A DNA stretch of 64,000 nt from Salvator merianae (GCA_003586115.2 QVOM02000126.1:7838328-7902327); one strand, 5' to 3'. Shown: positions 21,308 through 30,984, numbered from the stretch's first letter. The notes: a model not told the origin generated them from the letters alone. Numbers and translations: made by a program.

Positions 21308-21715
21308 AGTAACATCAGAACATAAGAGGAGCACTGCTGGATCGGGCCACAATCCATCTAGTCAAGCATCCTGTCTCACACAGTGGCCCACCAATTGCTT
21401 CTGGGCATTTTCAAACAGAAGATGAAGGCAAAACCTTCACCTGCTCTCAACTCCCTGCAAATGGCCTTTAGTGGCATCCTGCCTGTCTCTCCACCCTGGG
21501 GGCAGTACCTAGACGTCCATTCTAGTAGCTGTTGACACACCTGACCTCCATGAATCTGCCCAATCCTTTCTTAAAAGTACTTAGGCTGGTTGAAGTCACC
21601 ACCTCTTCTGGTAGTAAATTCCATAGACCAATGAACCTCTGGGTGAAAAAATACTTTGTCTTGTCGGTCCTAAGTCTCCTTGGATGCATTCATGGGGTGA
21701 ATAAGGGCCAATAAA
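21308..21715 (-). mobile_element. CR1 LINE 3' end
   Basis: Minus-sense CR1: 'acataagaggagcactgctggatcggg' at the 3' side through 'ccacctcttctggtagtaaattccatagacc' and 'gggtgaaaaaatactttgtc' toward the ORF2 end. Confidence 0.8.
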
Positions 21716-21741
21716 AGAGAGCTGAATCCCAAAAAGACAGA

Positions 21742-22000
21742 GTCCCTTTCTCCACTTTCCTGCAGTCAGTTGGGATCAATATGTTCGGAATAGTTTGGCC
21801 CACTGATCACGACCACAGAAAGGTGTGAGTGGGATCAGTACCATCTGTACTGACAGCACTGGTCCAGATCACCCCACACCATGGCCGTTGCTTTTCAGCT
21901 GCACCTCTGAAGGCTAAGAACAAAATGTCCTAGCCTTGGGGTATCTGGGAGGGGTCATTTTGGGCAGTGCCATGTGTCATGTCACTGAAATGCATCCCTG
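21742..22000. mobile_element. Family D fragment
   Basis: Opens 'tccctttctccactttcctgc' and includes 'aagaacaaaatgtcctagccttgggg' and 'tcattttgggcagtgcc', diagnostic of the D family. The right end is missing, running into L2 sequence. Confidence 0.5.
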
Positions 22001-22029
22001 ATAGTCCTGAACACATTATAACAGTTGAT

Positions 22030-22290
22030 GACCATGTGGGAGGGCCTTCTTGGTGACAGCACTCAGGCTACGGAACAGTCACCCCTCTGAGGTGCATCAG
22101 AAACCTTCATTGTATCTATTTAGACGTTTGGTGAAGACACATCTTTTTACCCTGATCTTTGGCTGAGGGAACAGCATCCAGTCCCCATGTAGGCAATGTG
22201 ACTATTTTAGATCATCTACTTTATCTGTTTTTATAGTGATTTTATTGTGATCTGCCCTGAGACCTTAAATATAAATGAATTACTACTTGT
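22030..22290 (+). mobile_element. L2-like LINE 3' end
   Basis: Carries 'gggccttcttggtgacagcactcaggctacggaacag', 'gtttggtgaagacacatctttttaccc' and a closing 'gtgatctgccctgagaccttaaatataaatgaat', the L2 3' signature. Confidence 0.75.
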
Positions 22291-22500
22291 GGCATTCCCA
22301 ATATATTCCTGGGAATATCACAGGTTTTAGCTTGTATCTGAAGACACTCTTGTGTACTGTGTAAGAGAGGCCAGCTCCAGACATTGGCTGAATATTGCAT
22401 TAACAGGAGATAGTCCCGAATAATCACCTGTTGAACAGACAGTGTGGGGCTGGCGCTGTCTGTGTGCCTTATAGTGGTGGGCACGTTGTCCGTCACACTG
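22290..22500. repeat. Family K-like MITE fragment
   Basis: 'ggcattcccaatatattcctgggaatatcaca' and 'tgtgtaagagaggccagctccagacattggctg' are shared loosely with 35,060-35,110 and with the E element at 54.9 kb. Boundaries are uncertain. Confidence 0.35.
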
Positions 22501-22619
22501 GACAGTGAGAATTCCCAGCCCCAATAAATCAGCAGGTAACAGGCTACAAACGTTCCAAGCAGTTGGTATTTACCAATTGCAGCAATAAATCTTGTGCAGG
22601 ATGGTTTTGTTACCTAATC

Positions 22620-23041
22620 CAGCTGAGCAGCTGAGCAAGGTTAATGTCAGGCAGGAGTTGAAGTCAGGAAGCCAGGGTCAGTCAGTCTGATAAAAGCATC
22701 CAGGAACGTGGGAGTTGCTTGCAGGACAGGTTGCTAGAAACACCCGATGTAGGGTTTCCCTGGCCTTTTATCCCTCAGGATCAGACTCAGAGTTCGACAG
22801 GTGAGGAGGGCATAGGCAGCATTCTTTCATCTTTTGTTTTAGTCTTAAAAGCCCTAAGCCTTTTAACTTTCTCCTGTCTCTGCTGGCTACAGAGAGGTCT
22901 CTCCCTCTCCAGGCTATGGGAAGACCCAGGTCCTGGAGAGTCTGTTCCACTATGGTCAGGGTCACTATGTCCTGGTGCCCTGTCCTCATCAGAGGATTCT
23001 GAGGAATCAGCTTCCACTGCTGCAGGGCAGGGTCTGACACA
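22620..23041 (-). mobile_element. Probable solo LTR
   Basis: On the minus strand it starts TGTCAGACCCTGCCC, then a purine-rich stretch whose translation is acidic then basic (residues like ADSSESSDEDRAPGH), then a TATA-like box GATAAAAGG (plus 22764-22772) and a run to about 22620. A TG start, internal TATA and length of ~400 bp suit an LTR, and I recall similar repeats in lizards. No matching second LTR, primer site or coding interior is visible here. Confidence 0.4.
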
Positions 23042-23049
23042 CATCTGTG

Positions 23050-23232
23050 TATTTTAATGACACAAAATACTTGGAAGTGTGCAATTGCCATCACCACATG
23101 TGTGTGGCTGTCTTTGTTGGCTCCCGTACATGTGCAAGGGCCACATCCAAGATGGCTCTGGCCACAAGGTAAGTAACAGCACCAGAGTTGGGTTTTCCTG
23201 AAGTAGATTATAGTGTGATTTAGCGGGGATGC
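23050..23232. mobile_element. Family E fragment
   Basis: 'cttggaagtgtgcaattgccatcaccac', 'gtacatgtgcaagggccacatccaagatgg' and 'gagttgggttttcctgaagtagattatagtg' match blocks of the E copies at 52.2-52.4 kb and 55.0-55.2 kb. The end is fused to a family B half. Confidence 0.55.
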
Positions 23233-23235
23233 AGC

Positions 23236-23347
23236 GGGGCCTGGTGACCTGCTGTAGCAGTACAGAGGCCCGTAGGCCCCGCAAACAGCCGTGGCGTGTT
23301 TTGTGTGGGGCGTGAACACTCAGGCTTAAAGCCAGCAGCCGTTGCTG
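23236..23347. mobile_element. Family B palindromic MITE, right half only
   Basis: Begins at the palindrome centre (GGTGACCTGCTGTAGCAG) and ends CAGCAGCCGTTGCTG. The left arm is absent. It follows family E sequence directly. Confidence 0.75.
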
Positions 23348-23429
23348 ATAATCATATTTTTCAAATTGCACATAAAAATTGTATCTACCCTTTCACTTGG
23401 CCAAGGAACAAAGTTACACCACTTGTGCT

Positions 23430-23800
23430 GATGAAGAATCTGTCTATCTACATTTCTATCCCACGCTAAACTATGAGGTCTCACCAATTAAAATGCCATA
23501 AAAGCAAAATTAAAAACAGATAAAAACAGTACAGGCCACAGAGGTGGAGGAGAAGTATCTCTTTAGCCAAAGAGGCAGATGAAGAGATGTGTGTTCCCCA
23601 ACACACCTGAATACACAGAGGGATGGTGCTATGTGCACCTCAGGAAGAAGGCCATTCCACACCAAGGGGCTATCATGGAGAAGGCCCTTTCATGGATGCC
23701 TATCCCTTCTGCTACCTAGGGTGCTGTCAGTGCCAAGAGAGCAAATCTTTGTTCATGGGTCTTTGAACTATTTATGTTGTTGGATCAGAATAAGATCCAT
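23430..23800 (-). mobile_element. L2-like LINE 3' region
   Basis: Read on the minus strand, blocks 'gagaaggccctttcatgg' / 'ggaagaaggccattccacacc' and the 'aaattaaaaacagataaaaacag' tail are the typical L2 3' untranslated end in inverse orientation. No coding frame remains. Confidence 0.65.
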
Positions 23801-23859
23801 GATAATTGGTTGCCAAAGAAGATCTGTGGTCAGAGTTCTTGACTGTATGGATAGTCCTT

Positions 23860-24068
23860 GGGCCTGTTCACACTTCCACCATAGAACAGAATAATTATTC
23901 TGTTCTGCATTGGAACAGACCTCACAGCGCAGACACTGTCCACACTGCGAGGCTGCAGAATGGGCTGGCAGCAGGATTCCAGCATTCACAGGGAGAATGT
24001 CCTGCACCGTGACATTGGCTGGGAAGCTTCTCTAGTGATGCTGACTAGTTGCAAGTGCGAAAAGGTCC
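23860..24068. mobile_element. Family C Harbinger-like element, short form
   Basis: GGGCCTGTTCACACTTCC to GTGCGAAAAGGTCC, 209 bp, with CTT at 23857-23859 and at 24069-24071 as a 3-bp target duplication. It keeps both ends but lacks the middle of the longer copies, an internal-deletion derivative. Confidence 0.75.
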
Positions 24069-24176
24069 CTTGTTTTCTGATATTAGCTGGATTCTGGCAT
24101 TGATGGATTTCCCTGGAAGATGGAGACAGTGGATCATTATGATGTACCAGCCATGGGGACCCAGAGGAAAACCTCA

Positions 24177-24686
24177 GGGCCTTTCCACACTAACCTCTGT
24201 ACTGCTTCAGCAATGGGGCCAGTGGCAACCTTCTGGTTGCTTGAATGGTACACGGGAGGCCCTTCCCCCTGCTAGACCACCTCCACCTGCACTGAATGTA
24301 GTGTAGCCTGATCTACATGGCCAAAATGGCTGCCTAAAGCAGGATACCAGTAAACCTTTCTACAAAAAGTCTTCCGGCAGTGTAGCAGGTGCTCAACCAA
24401 CCCATGAAGCTTGTGTACAGTAAGGGTGCATTCCTCCTTGGGCCAGTTAGCAGGTGGACCCATTTCAGTGGGTCTCCTGGGTGCTTTAAGACTAGAAGCT
24501 TTAGTTTCTAGCCATTGGGGAACATGGAGACTGGCTCCAAAGGGGCTGTCCCGGCAGAACAGCCTTCCAAGTGCAGAAGGCTTGGTCTGAGACAGGTCGT
24601 GTACAGTGAGTGGTTCAATGGTTGGAACTGCTCCGGCCAGGTGTGGTCCTGCTGGCTTGGCTAGCAAGGTAAGTGTGGAAACAGCC
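24177..24686. mobile_element. Family D DNA transposon
   Basis: GGGCCTTTCCACACTAACCT at the left is the inverse of AGGTAAGTGTGGAAACAGCC at the right. TCA flanks both sides (24174-24176 and 24687-24689) as a 3-bp duplication. Interior has 'ggtggacccatttcagtggg' and no transposase. Confidence 0.7.
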
Positions 24687-24838
24687 TCAGAGTCAACGCT
24701 TAGTGGACTGACGTATGTATGCTCTGCAGACTGACATGCCTGCTTTTCCCACTGGACGTAGCGAATGCTTTCACTGGCTATGTGGCAACTATATGCATAC
24801 GACACACGTTTCTGAAGATTAAAGGTTTAGCTCTTCTC

Positions 24839-25065
24839 TCACTGAGCTCTTCTGATCTTTGAGGCTAAGCAGGATGGGGCTTTGTGAGTATTTGCTTGGA
24901 GACTGTGTGGGAATCCCGCATGCTGCACATTAGACTTTAAAGCCGAAAAATATCCCAGAAGAAGGCAACGGGACTCACTTCTACGCTGCTTCCAAAAAAC
25001 ATGCATGGATCTGTCTAGGCAGCCTTCAAGCTTCACTTGGTGGCACTTTTACCTTTACATACGAG
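24839..25065 (+). mobile_element. 5S rRNA-derived SINE
   Basis: The head 'tctgatctttgaggctaagcaggatgg' followed by 'agtatttgcttggagactgtgtgggaat' follows the internal promoter region of vertebrate 5S rRNA (TCTGATCTCGGAAGCTAAGCAGGGTCGGG…). It continues into 'cagaagaaggcaacgggactcacttc…catgcatggatct', the same body as the tRNA-headed SINEs nearby. It is therefore a retroposon and not a functional 5S gene: the 5' part of 5S is missing and a SINE tail is fused. Confidence 0.75.
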
Positions 25066-25161
25066 TCTCTTGCAGGAAAGACAATGCAGTGTTGTGCCGT
25101 TTTAACAACTAATAAATTTATTATGGACTTTTAGCAAAGGATTTTTGGCAGAGCCTATATA

Positions 25162-25360
25162 GAGTTGGGAGTGGCTGTAGCTCAGTGGTAAATCAAACTG
25201 ACTGGAAAGCAGAGGGTCACTGGTTCAATCCCCAGCCTCTCCCCAGAAGTAGATAATGGCAAACCGCTTCTGTATATCTGCCAAGAAAACTGCATGGAGA
25301 TGCCCATGCAGTCAACCAGGAGTTGGCCATGACTCAGTGGTACCCAACAACAATATATAT
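25162..25360 (+). mobile_element. tRNA-derived SINE
   Basis: A-box 'tggctgtagctcagtggt' and B-box 'ggttcaatccc' mark a tRNA-like pol III promoter. The body 'gataatggcaaaccgcttctgtatatctgccaagaaaactgcatgg' and tail 'caaccaggagttggcc...ggtacccaacaacaa' complete the element. The tail resembles the 3' ends of squamate SINEs mobilised by RTE/BovB-type LINEs. Confidence 0.85.
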
Positions 25361-25364
25361 AGAC

Positions 25365-26120
25365 CAGTTGAGTTGACTACTGTAACGCGCTCTACATGGG
25401 GCTACCTTTGAAGACGGTCCGGAAACTGGAGCTGGTGCAGAATGCAGCAGCTCGTCTGCTGTCAGGTCAATCAGGCCGTGCGCATAGCTTGCCGGTTCTG
25501 AAAAGTCTTTGCTGGCTTCCAATACGTTTCTGGGCTCAATTCAAAGTGCTGACTTTGGTCTATAAAGCCCTAAATGGTTTGGGCCCTGCCTACCTGAAGG
25601 AGCGCCTCCACCCATATGTGCCTGCCCGCACGCTGAGGTCAGAGGGGGAGTCTCTCCTGGTGGTCCCTTCCCCTGCATTAGTGTGGGGGGGAGGGGGAGG
25701 ATTTTCTCTGTGGCTGCCCCCAGGTTGTGGAACAGCCTCCCTACTGAGATTCATCAGGCACCATCCCTCTTTGGGTTTCGGCGCCTGGTAAAGACCTTTC
25801 TTTTTGCCCAGGCATATGGGCCTTGACCCTCTGAGAAACCCCCCTCTTTGCTGCTGGACTGCTGTTATTGTTGGGTGAGGGTGGGCTGTGGTGGGGGGCC
25901 ATGAAATATTTTTATAATGTTTTCATATTATTTTTATTGTATAGTTTTATAAGCTTTGTAATGCTGTTTGTAGGTTTTATGCTGTTTTATAACGTTTTTA
26001 TGGTGTTTTAATGCAATAGTTTTTTAGTGTGTTTTGTAAGGCGCCCTGGGACCTCTCAGGGGTACAGGGTATAGGGTGGGGTACAAATTTAAAGTAAAAT
26101 AAAGTAAAGTAAAGTTACCC
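25365..26120 (+). mobile_element. L2-like LINE with RT C-terminal segment
   Basis: A frame at 25396-25791 decodes to VRKLELVQNAAARLLSGQSG, then LKSLCWLPIRFWAQFKVLTLVYKALNGLGPAYL, the L2 ORF2 C-terminus. It is followed by a 3' region with 'ttttgtaaggcgccctgggacctc' and a tail 'aaagtaaaataaagtaaagtaaagt'. The frame starts mid-domain, so the copy is 5' truncated. Fewer breaks than at 2300. Confidence 0.9.
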
Positions 26121-26359
26121 AGTGTTGCTTGCCCCGGTGTCTCAGAATCATTACATCTTGGCAAAGGGATATGTAAAGCATTGCCCAGTATGTCAAAACA
26201 GCCTCAGAACCATTCATGATTAACAGAACAGTAAAGCAGATTTGCTTACTTGCACCTACACTTTGATATCTTTTTCTCTCATCAATTGTAGAATGCCTCC
26301 AAACTCCTCTGAGGATGGCTCATATCTGCACGTATAAATAACCTAGCGCAAAGTCCAGT

Positions 26360-26690
26360 GTGTGCTGATCTGGGAGTTACTTTTTGCAGGCAATGACTGC
26401 ACACTCTGCAGCTGCTCAACAGAGACTCATCAGCAACTTTGCACGCGCAGGTGGGGAGTCTGGCTTAATCATAAACCTGGAAAAGTCTTACATCATGGGT
26501 CAAGATGTTCACAACACTCCTAGAATCTGCATTGGCAATCACTCTCTTGAAGTGATGGGGGAGTTTACTTATCTTGGCTCCAAATCGCTAATAGCCTATC
26601 CCTTGAAGCTGAACTCAACAACGCATTGGCAAGGCAGTGACTACAAAGGCACACCTTTCTAATAGGGTCTTGGAAAACCCCATGCTGACC
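26360..26690 (+). mobile_element. RTE-like LINE reverse transcriptase fragment
   Basis: The frame 26384-26662 includes LIINLEKSYIMGQDV and LEVMGEFTYLGSKS, a segment of an endonuclease-reverse-transcriptase type RTE polyprotein (the 'sleKTevm…FtYLGS' region after the catalytic YADD). It is cut off shortly after. A (CCA)n run lies at 26689-26707. Confidence 0.75.
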
Positions 26691-26712
26691 ACCACCACCA
26701 CCACCACAATAA

Positions 26713-27040
26713 AGGGCCTTTTTGCATTTACTTGCTGGAACACCCCACACTGTCTGCTGGAACATCGCGTCTGCAGCAATCCTGAAGCTTTTTTAGCCTT
26801 TCCTGGGCTGTTCCAGTTGTGGATATCTTCAAAGGCTTACCTGAAGTGCAAGGAACAGCCTGGGAATGGTGTCTTCACACCTCTTCTGGGTGCTGTGAGG
26901 CAAGCTGGTGGGGACCGCGTAACTGGTTGCATTCAAACCAAGATGGAGCCAGATTGTTGGCATGTAATATTAAAAGCTGCAGAGCAGCTTTCAAACTGAT
27001 GCATGGGGTTGGGCTACATCCGGTTTGGGAAAGTGTACAT
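26713..27040. mobile_element. GGGCC-ended (family C-like) element, right end unclear
   Basis: Starts GGGCCTTTTTGCATTTACTTG directly after the (CCA)n run. Interior blocks ('ccttgaagtgc', 'ggaacagcctgggaatgg') resemble other Harbinger-like copies only weakly. I find no clear right terminus. Confidence 0.35.
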
Positions 27041-27066
27041 TTAAGTAAGGAGGGTTGGAATTATGC

Positions 27067-27375
27067 ACATAGAATCATAGAACCATAGAATCATAATGTT
27101 GGAAGGGACCTCCAGGGCCATTGAGTCCAACCCCCTGCTCAATGCAGGATTCACTAAAGCATCCCAGACAGATATCCGTCCAGCCTCTCCTTGAAAACCT
27201 CCAGCGAAGGAGAGCTCACCACCTCCTGTGGCAACCTATTCCACTGATTGATTGCCATCAGAATTTTTTTTCTAATATCTAGTCTGTATCTACTCCCTTG
27301 AAGTTTCATCCTGTTATTTCTAGCCCTTCCTTCTTGTTCTAGTAGCCATTCTTCCTTCTTTTTCCTTCTTGCTCA
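27067..27375 (-). mobile_element. CR1 LINE 3' end, second subfamily
   Basis: Starts with the tandem 'tagaatcatagaaccatagaatcat' 3' terminus, then 'gttggaagggacctccagggccattgagtccaacccc' and 'cagcctctccttgaaaacctccagcg', which is the widespread amniote CR1 3' end seen from the minus strand. It differs from the 'acataagag' subfamily elsewhere in the window. Confidence 0.9.
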
Positions 27376-27720
27376 CCACATATGAGAAGAAGTACCTTCT
27401 TGGGTTTTACATTTCCAACACTTACTTGACAAACCTTGATACATTTTTGATATTTTATAAGATATTAAGTACTACGTATACATCATCTTATACAGGGTGG
27501 GCCACGGAAAAGTAGCCCCCCTCCAAAGGGGTGACACAACGTTGAGGGCTACTTTTCTGTGGCCCACCCTGCATATATTCTAAAGCATTACATACAGTAA
27601 ATTGCAAATCTTTCACCCAAAGTTTTTCCCATTGTTCTATCTGTACATTATAATTGAAATTCCTAGCCCTATCATATATTCCTTAACTTGTTCTTGTTCC
27701 AGTTCTATCTTCAAAAGCAA
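27376..27720 (-). mobile_element. L1 ORF2 fragment, inverted relative to 27893
   Basis: The minus strand reads KCWKCKTQEGTSSHMWW-like residues and, further up, '…gaacaagaacaagttaaggaatatatgat…', which aligns with the plus-strand L1 at 28110-28140. The two fragments cover the same part of ORF2 but in opposite orientation. A small mariner-like insertion interrupts it at 27493-27571. Confidence 0.7.
27493..27571. mobile_element. Miniature inverted-repeat element, 79 bp
   Basis: CAGGGTGGGCCACGGAAAAG at the left is mirrored by CTTTTCTGTGGCCCACCCTG at the right with one mismatch, with only ~27 bp between the arms. A TA precedes it and TA follows two bases after it. The terminus resembles CAGGGTG-ended mariner/Tc1-type MITEs, but the target duplication is not clean. 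Confidence 0.7.
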
Positions 27721-27895
27721 TTTATATTTGTAGCTTTAAGGGTGGGTGATTGCAGGCACTGCTGGGTGATTTCTGGCTGCAGAAATACATGCCACCCTCT
27801 GGATAAATTGTGCATTGGTGCACCTAGGAAAAGCACATGACCCTGGCCGCACTTAAATCAATTGCCTGCAATCACCCGTCCTTAAAGCTATGAGC
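27720..27895. mobile_element. Palindromic MITE between two L1 fragments
   Basis: TAGCTTTAAGGGTGGGTGAT-TGCAGGCA at the left is mirrored by TGCCTGCAATCACCCGTCCTTAAAGCTA at the right. The CTTTAAGGGNGGGTG block is shared with family B, so it may be a diverged relative. The exact ends and target duplication cannot be read. Confidence 0.65.
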
Positions 27896-28568
27896 AGCCA
27901 TGGAAGATGAATATAAAATTAACCCAAGAGAACAAGTGGTCATTGAGGGATATAATTTTCAGTGGTTTTCATACTTGCAATCAGTAGAAGGATTTAAAAT
28001 GGATAAAAAGATTTATGGTATCACACAAGATAAAAGAGAATTTGAAAAGGTACTCCGTACAGATGATGAACATGTCATTTCTAAAATGCATATCCTGTTG
28101 AAATTTGGAATGGAAGGAGAACAAGTTAAAGAATATATGATAAAATGAGTCAAAATTATTGATTATAACATACAGATGGATCAGTGGGAAAAGATGTGGT
28201 CAAAGGGACTGGAATTTACATTATGTTATAATCTTAAAGAAAATTTCTATAAAGTGATGTATCATTGGTATATGACACCAGAAAAACTAGCTAAAATGTA
28301 TAAAGATGTACCTAACTTTTACTGGAAATTTGATAAGAATGAACAGTCTTTTTATCATATGTGGTAGACATGTGAGAAAACAAAAGAATCGTGGGTTCAA
28401 ATATATACTCTTATGCAAAGAATTTTAAAGATTAACATACAATTGAAACTAGAACTTTACCTGTTGGGCTTGATGGGTTTATCATTAGAGAAGAGCCATG
28501 GGAAATTAATTCAGTATATGATTATGGCTGTGAGATTGCTATTTGCTCAGTGTTACCTGCTATGGAAA
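27893..28568 (+). mobile_element. L1 ORF2 C-terminal segment, part 1
   Basis: Two open frames separated by one stop (27900-28148 and 28176-28367) encode FEKVLRTDDEHVISKMHILL, then KMWSKGLEFTLCYNLKENF and WYMTPEKLAKMYKDVPNFYWKF, then FYHMW before a stop. This is the region around the L1 ORF2 C-terminal zinc-knuckle, although the first cysteines are not conserved. The L1 is interrupted by CR1 at 28569 and resumes at 29131. Confidence 0.85.
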
Positions 28569-29130
28569 AGAACATAAGGACATAAGAGGAGCCCTGCTGG
28601 ATCAGGTCATGGCCTATCTAGTCCAGCAGACTGTCTCACACAGTGACCCACCAACTGTTTCTGGGGATCTCAAGCAGAAGGCAAATGCAAAACTTTCACC
28701 TGCTCTCAACTCCCTGCAAATGGTCTTAAGAGGCATCCTGCCTATCTCTCCAATCTGGAGGCAGTACCTAGGTATCCATTTTAGTAGCCATTGATACACC
28801 CAATCTCCAAGAATTTGTCTAACCCTTTCTTAAAGGTATCCAGACTGATTGTTGTCACCACCTCTTCTGGTAGTAAATTACATAGATCGATGACCCTTTG
28901 GGGAAAAAATACTTCCCCTTGTTGGTCCTAAGTCTTCTGCCCATCAGCTTCATAGAGGACCCCCTGGTCCTGGTGTTATGCTATAGAGAAAATACTTTTT
29001 CTCTATCTAACTTTTCCATATCGTGCATGATTTTATATACTTCAATTTAGTATATATATACTCTATCCACCTTTTGCATATCATGCATGATTTTATGTAC
29101 TTCAATCAGGTCCCTCTTAAATACCGTCTT
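28569..29130 (-). mobile_element. CR1 LINE inserted in L1
   Basis: Minus-sense CR1 from 'acataaggacataagaggagccctgctgg' to 'tacttcaatcaggtccctcttaaatac…'. A short internal duplication repeats 'catgcatgattttatgtacttcaat' (29020-29106). It splits one L1 copy into 27893-28568 and 29131-29525, so it is younger than that L1. Confidence 0.8.
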
Positions 29131-29525
29131 TCAAGGCGGAAGAGAGCAAGACTAGTTGTCGAAGATGATGGATCTGTCAGAAATGGACGAATTGATATGT
29201 CTGCTCAAAGGAAGAGCACTAACATCATTTCATAAGAACTGGGAACCCTTAATTGGCTTTTTGCGTAAGGAAAAAAAAAGATTTGTTGATCTTTGGATTT
29301 GACAATTGATATGTTGAAAAAGTTAAGAGAAGCAGATTTTGTTAAATTACCTAAGGATGGTAGGAATGCAGCTTTACTTAGAATTGTTAAGGAGAAGATT
29401 GGAAGTCATTCTTAAATTTCTTTGTTCTTTACCTTTTTTCTTTATGCTTTTTTAAAATACTCCATAATATAATTTAGTTTTTTGTTTTATTTTCACTTTT
29501 ATTGTACTTTAATAAAAATTATAAT
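29131..29525 (+). mobile_element. L1 3' end, part 2
   Basis: Resumes with 'gatggatctgtcagaaatggacgaattgatatgtctgctcaaagg' (MDLSEMDELICLLK, the end of reptile-type L1 ORF2), followed by 'gaactgggaacccttaattggctttttg' and a short 3' UTR ending 'ctttaataaaaattataataaaaaagg' with a polyadenylation signal. Confidence 0.75.
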
Positions 29526-30430
29526 AAAAAAGGCATATCGAAGAGATTAAAAAAAGTAAATCAACCATAATCAAGGTTAATGCAAAGGACATATAGGGGG
29601 ACTCCCTTTGGTTGCAAAAACAATATCCAAGAATAGAAGTCGGTTATGTTGCCCAGTTAAGTTGCCAGTCCTCATCCTAAGACACAAGGCCTAGTCATGT
29701 CTGATTAGATGGTTCCTATTCTACCTACTATCCTTCCTAGAAAATTCATTTCCCTTTCCAGAGCAACCTGTCCCTGTATCTCCCCAGGTAACCTTGCTAG
29801 CCTCTGACCTGCTCTGTTTCCTGTTGCTTCTTCCCAGAATACCTCTCCGGCTCAGTCCACTTTCCCATTGGCTAACAGAAGACATGTGGACGCCAGGGCT
29901 AATCTAGCATCTCCCCCAGGATCCCTTGCCATATTTTGCTTTGCATGCTGGGAATTAACCCTTTTTAAGTGTGCCCGATCATCCTGTGGGATCATTACAA
30001 CACAGAATTGAGTTGAGTGGGGAACTAATCAATAAAGATGTAAGAGGCATTTTAAGAATTCTCATGGTCTTAAAGGAGCTTACACCAGAGGAGTACATAC
30101 AAATGCCTATATGCAAATGCCAGATGCCTCTGAGCCAAAATAGGGGAGCTGGAATGCTTAGTGATGGATACAAAAATGCTATTATTGGCATAACTGAAAT
30201 CTGGTAGACCAAGGAACAGAGTACTTTTATAGCTTCTAGAGACCTTTTACTTTGTGTTTCACTGTCTCTGCTTGGCTTGGATATATTAAGAAACTCTATA
30301 CCTCAAGAATGTGGCTACAGTATATAATTAAACTTGATGTATTAATCCTAAAAAATCCAATCCCCCATTGGTTTGTATAATTGGATATATTGCATATTAG
30401 TGGTTTTGTATATTGCATTATTTACTATCT
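29526..30430. other. No recognised feature
   Basis: Unassigned. Small open frames at 29971-30212 on both strands overlap and have no domain. Confidence 0.35.
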
Positions 30431-30435
30431 TTAGC

Positions 30436-30984
30436 CTAGTACACTTTGGTTATGATTATATTTATGCTCATTACCTTATCATTTATCATTTTATTTTGTG
30501 AACTAATCCCTCCTGGATCTTTTAGAATCCTCCATGTATGTTCATGAGCCAGAGGGGGAGGTATTTTATACTCACCTTCGACCAATATCTCTATTAATCT
30601 TTTCATGTCTGCTAGCTCTTGATTAGCCTCTGAAACAGGTATTAAAAATGCATTAAACAAGCCACATTGCCTTGACTGATTGCTCTGTTCCACTCCTGAT
30701 AAAGTTGTCACAAATTGTGTTTGCTTCCTATAGGAAGTATAATTCTGTTCTTGGACTGCAACTACACAAGGGATTGGGGGTGTCCCAGTGGCTGATAAAG
30801 CCTTCTGTCCCAAAGCCCTAGATCCCACCCTGATTTGGCAGACAGGGAGCCCTGATGGAAGAGAAAGACTTCCCAATTCCTGACCCCTGTCCCATGAATA
30901 TGTCCTCAGGGGGTGCTTTGTTTGGCCAGACTCACTTACGGCTGACTCGAACGGTTGGAGGTTGGGCTGCTTGGTGCAGTTCAT
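30436..30984 (-). CDS. Open reading frame of unknown nature (182 codons)
   Basis: An ATG-initiated frame of 182 codons in AT-normal DNA, longer than expected by chance for this composition. The translation has no motif I recognise. A C-terminal segment (FLIPVSEANQELADMKRLIEILVEG) could form a short amphipathic helix, and the N-terminal half is Ser/Gln/Pro-rich. No upstream CpG island, splice context or poly(A) signal was identified. It could be a decayed retroelement gag-like or ORF1-like remnant, or a chance frame. Confidence 0.2.
   Translation of the reverse strand: MNCTKQPNLQPFESAVSESGQTKHPLRTYSWDRGQELGSLSLPSGLPVCQIRVGSRALGQKALSATGTPPIPCVVAVQEQNYTSYRKQTQFVTTLSGVEQSNQSRQCGLFNAFLIPVSEANQELADMKRLIEILVEGEYKIPPPLAHEHTWRILKDPGGISSQNKMINDKVMSINIIITKVY

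Noticed and set aside
22768..23319. 183-codon minus-strand frame as a gene
   Set aside because: It crosses the boundaries of three repeats (family B half, family E fragment and the probable LTR), so the frame is accidental.
24839..24915. 5S rRNA gene
   Set aside because: Only the internal part of 5S is present, with substitutions, and it is fused to a SINE tail.
25162..25235. tRNA gene, based on A- and B-box
   Set aside because: No complete cloverleaf or acceptor stem pairing; the head is fused to a SINE body with other copies in the window.
27376..28568. Single L1 with twin-priming inversion
   Set aside because: The two oppositely oriented parts cover the same ORF2 region, whereas twin priming gives adjoining, non-overlapping parts.
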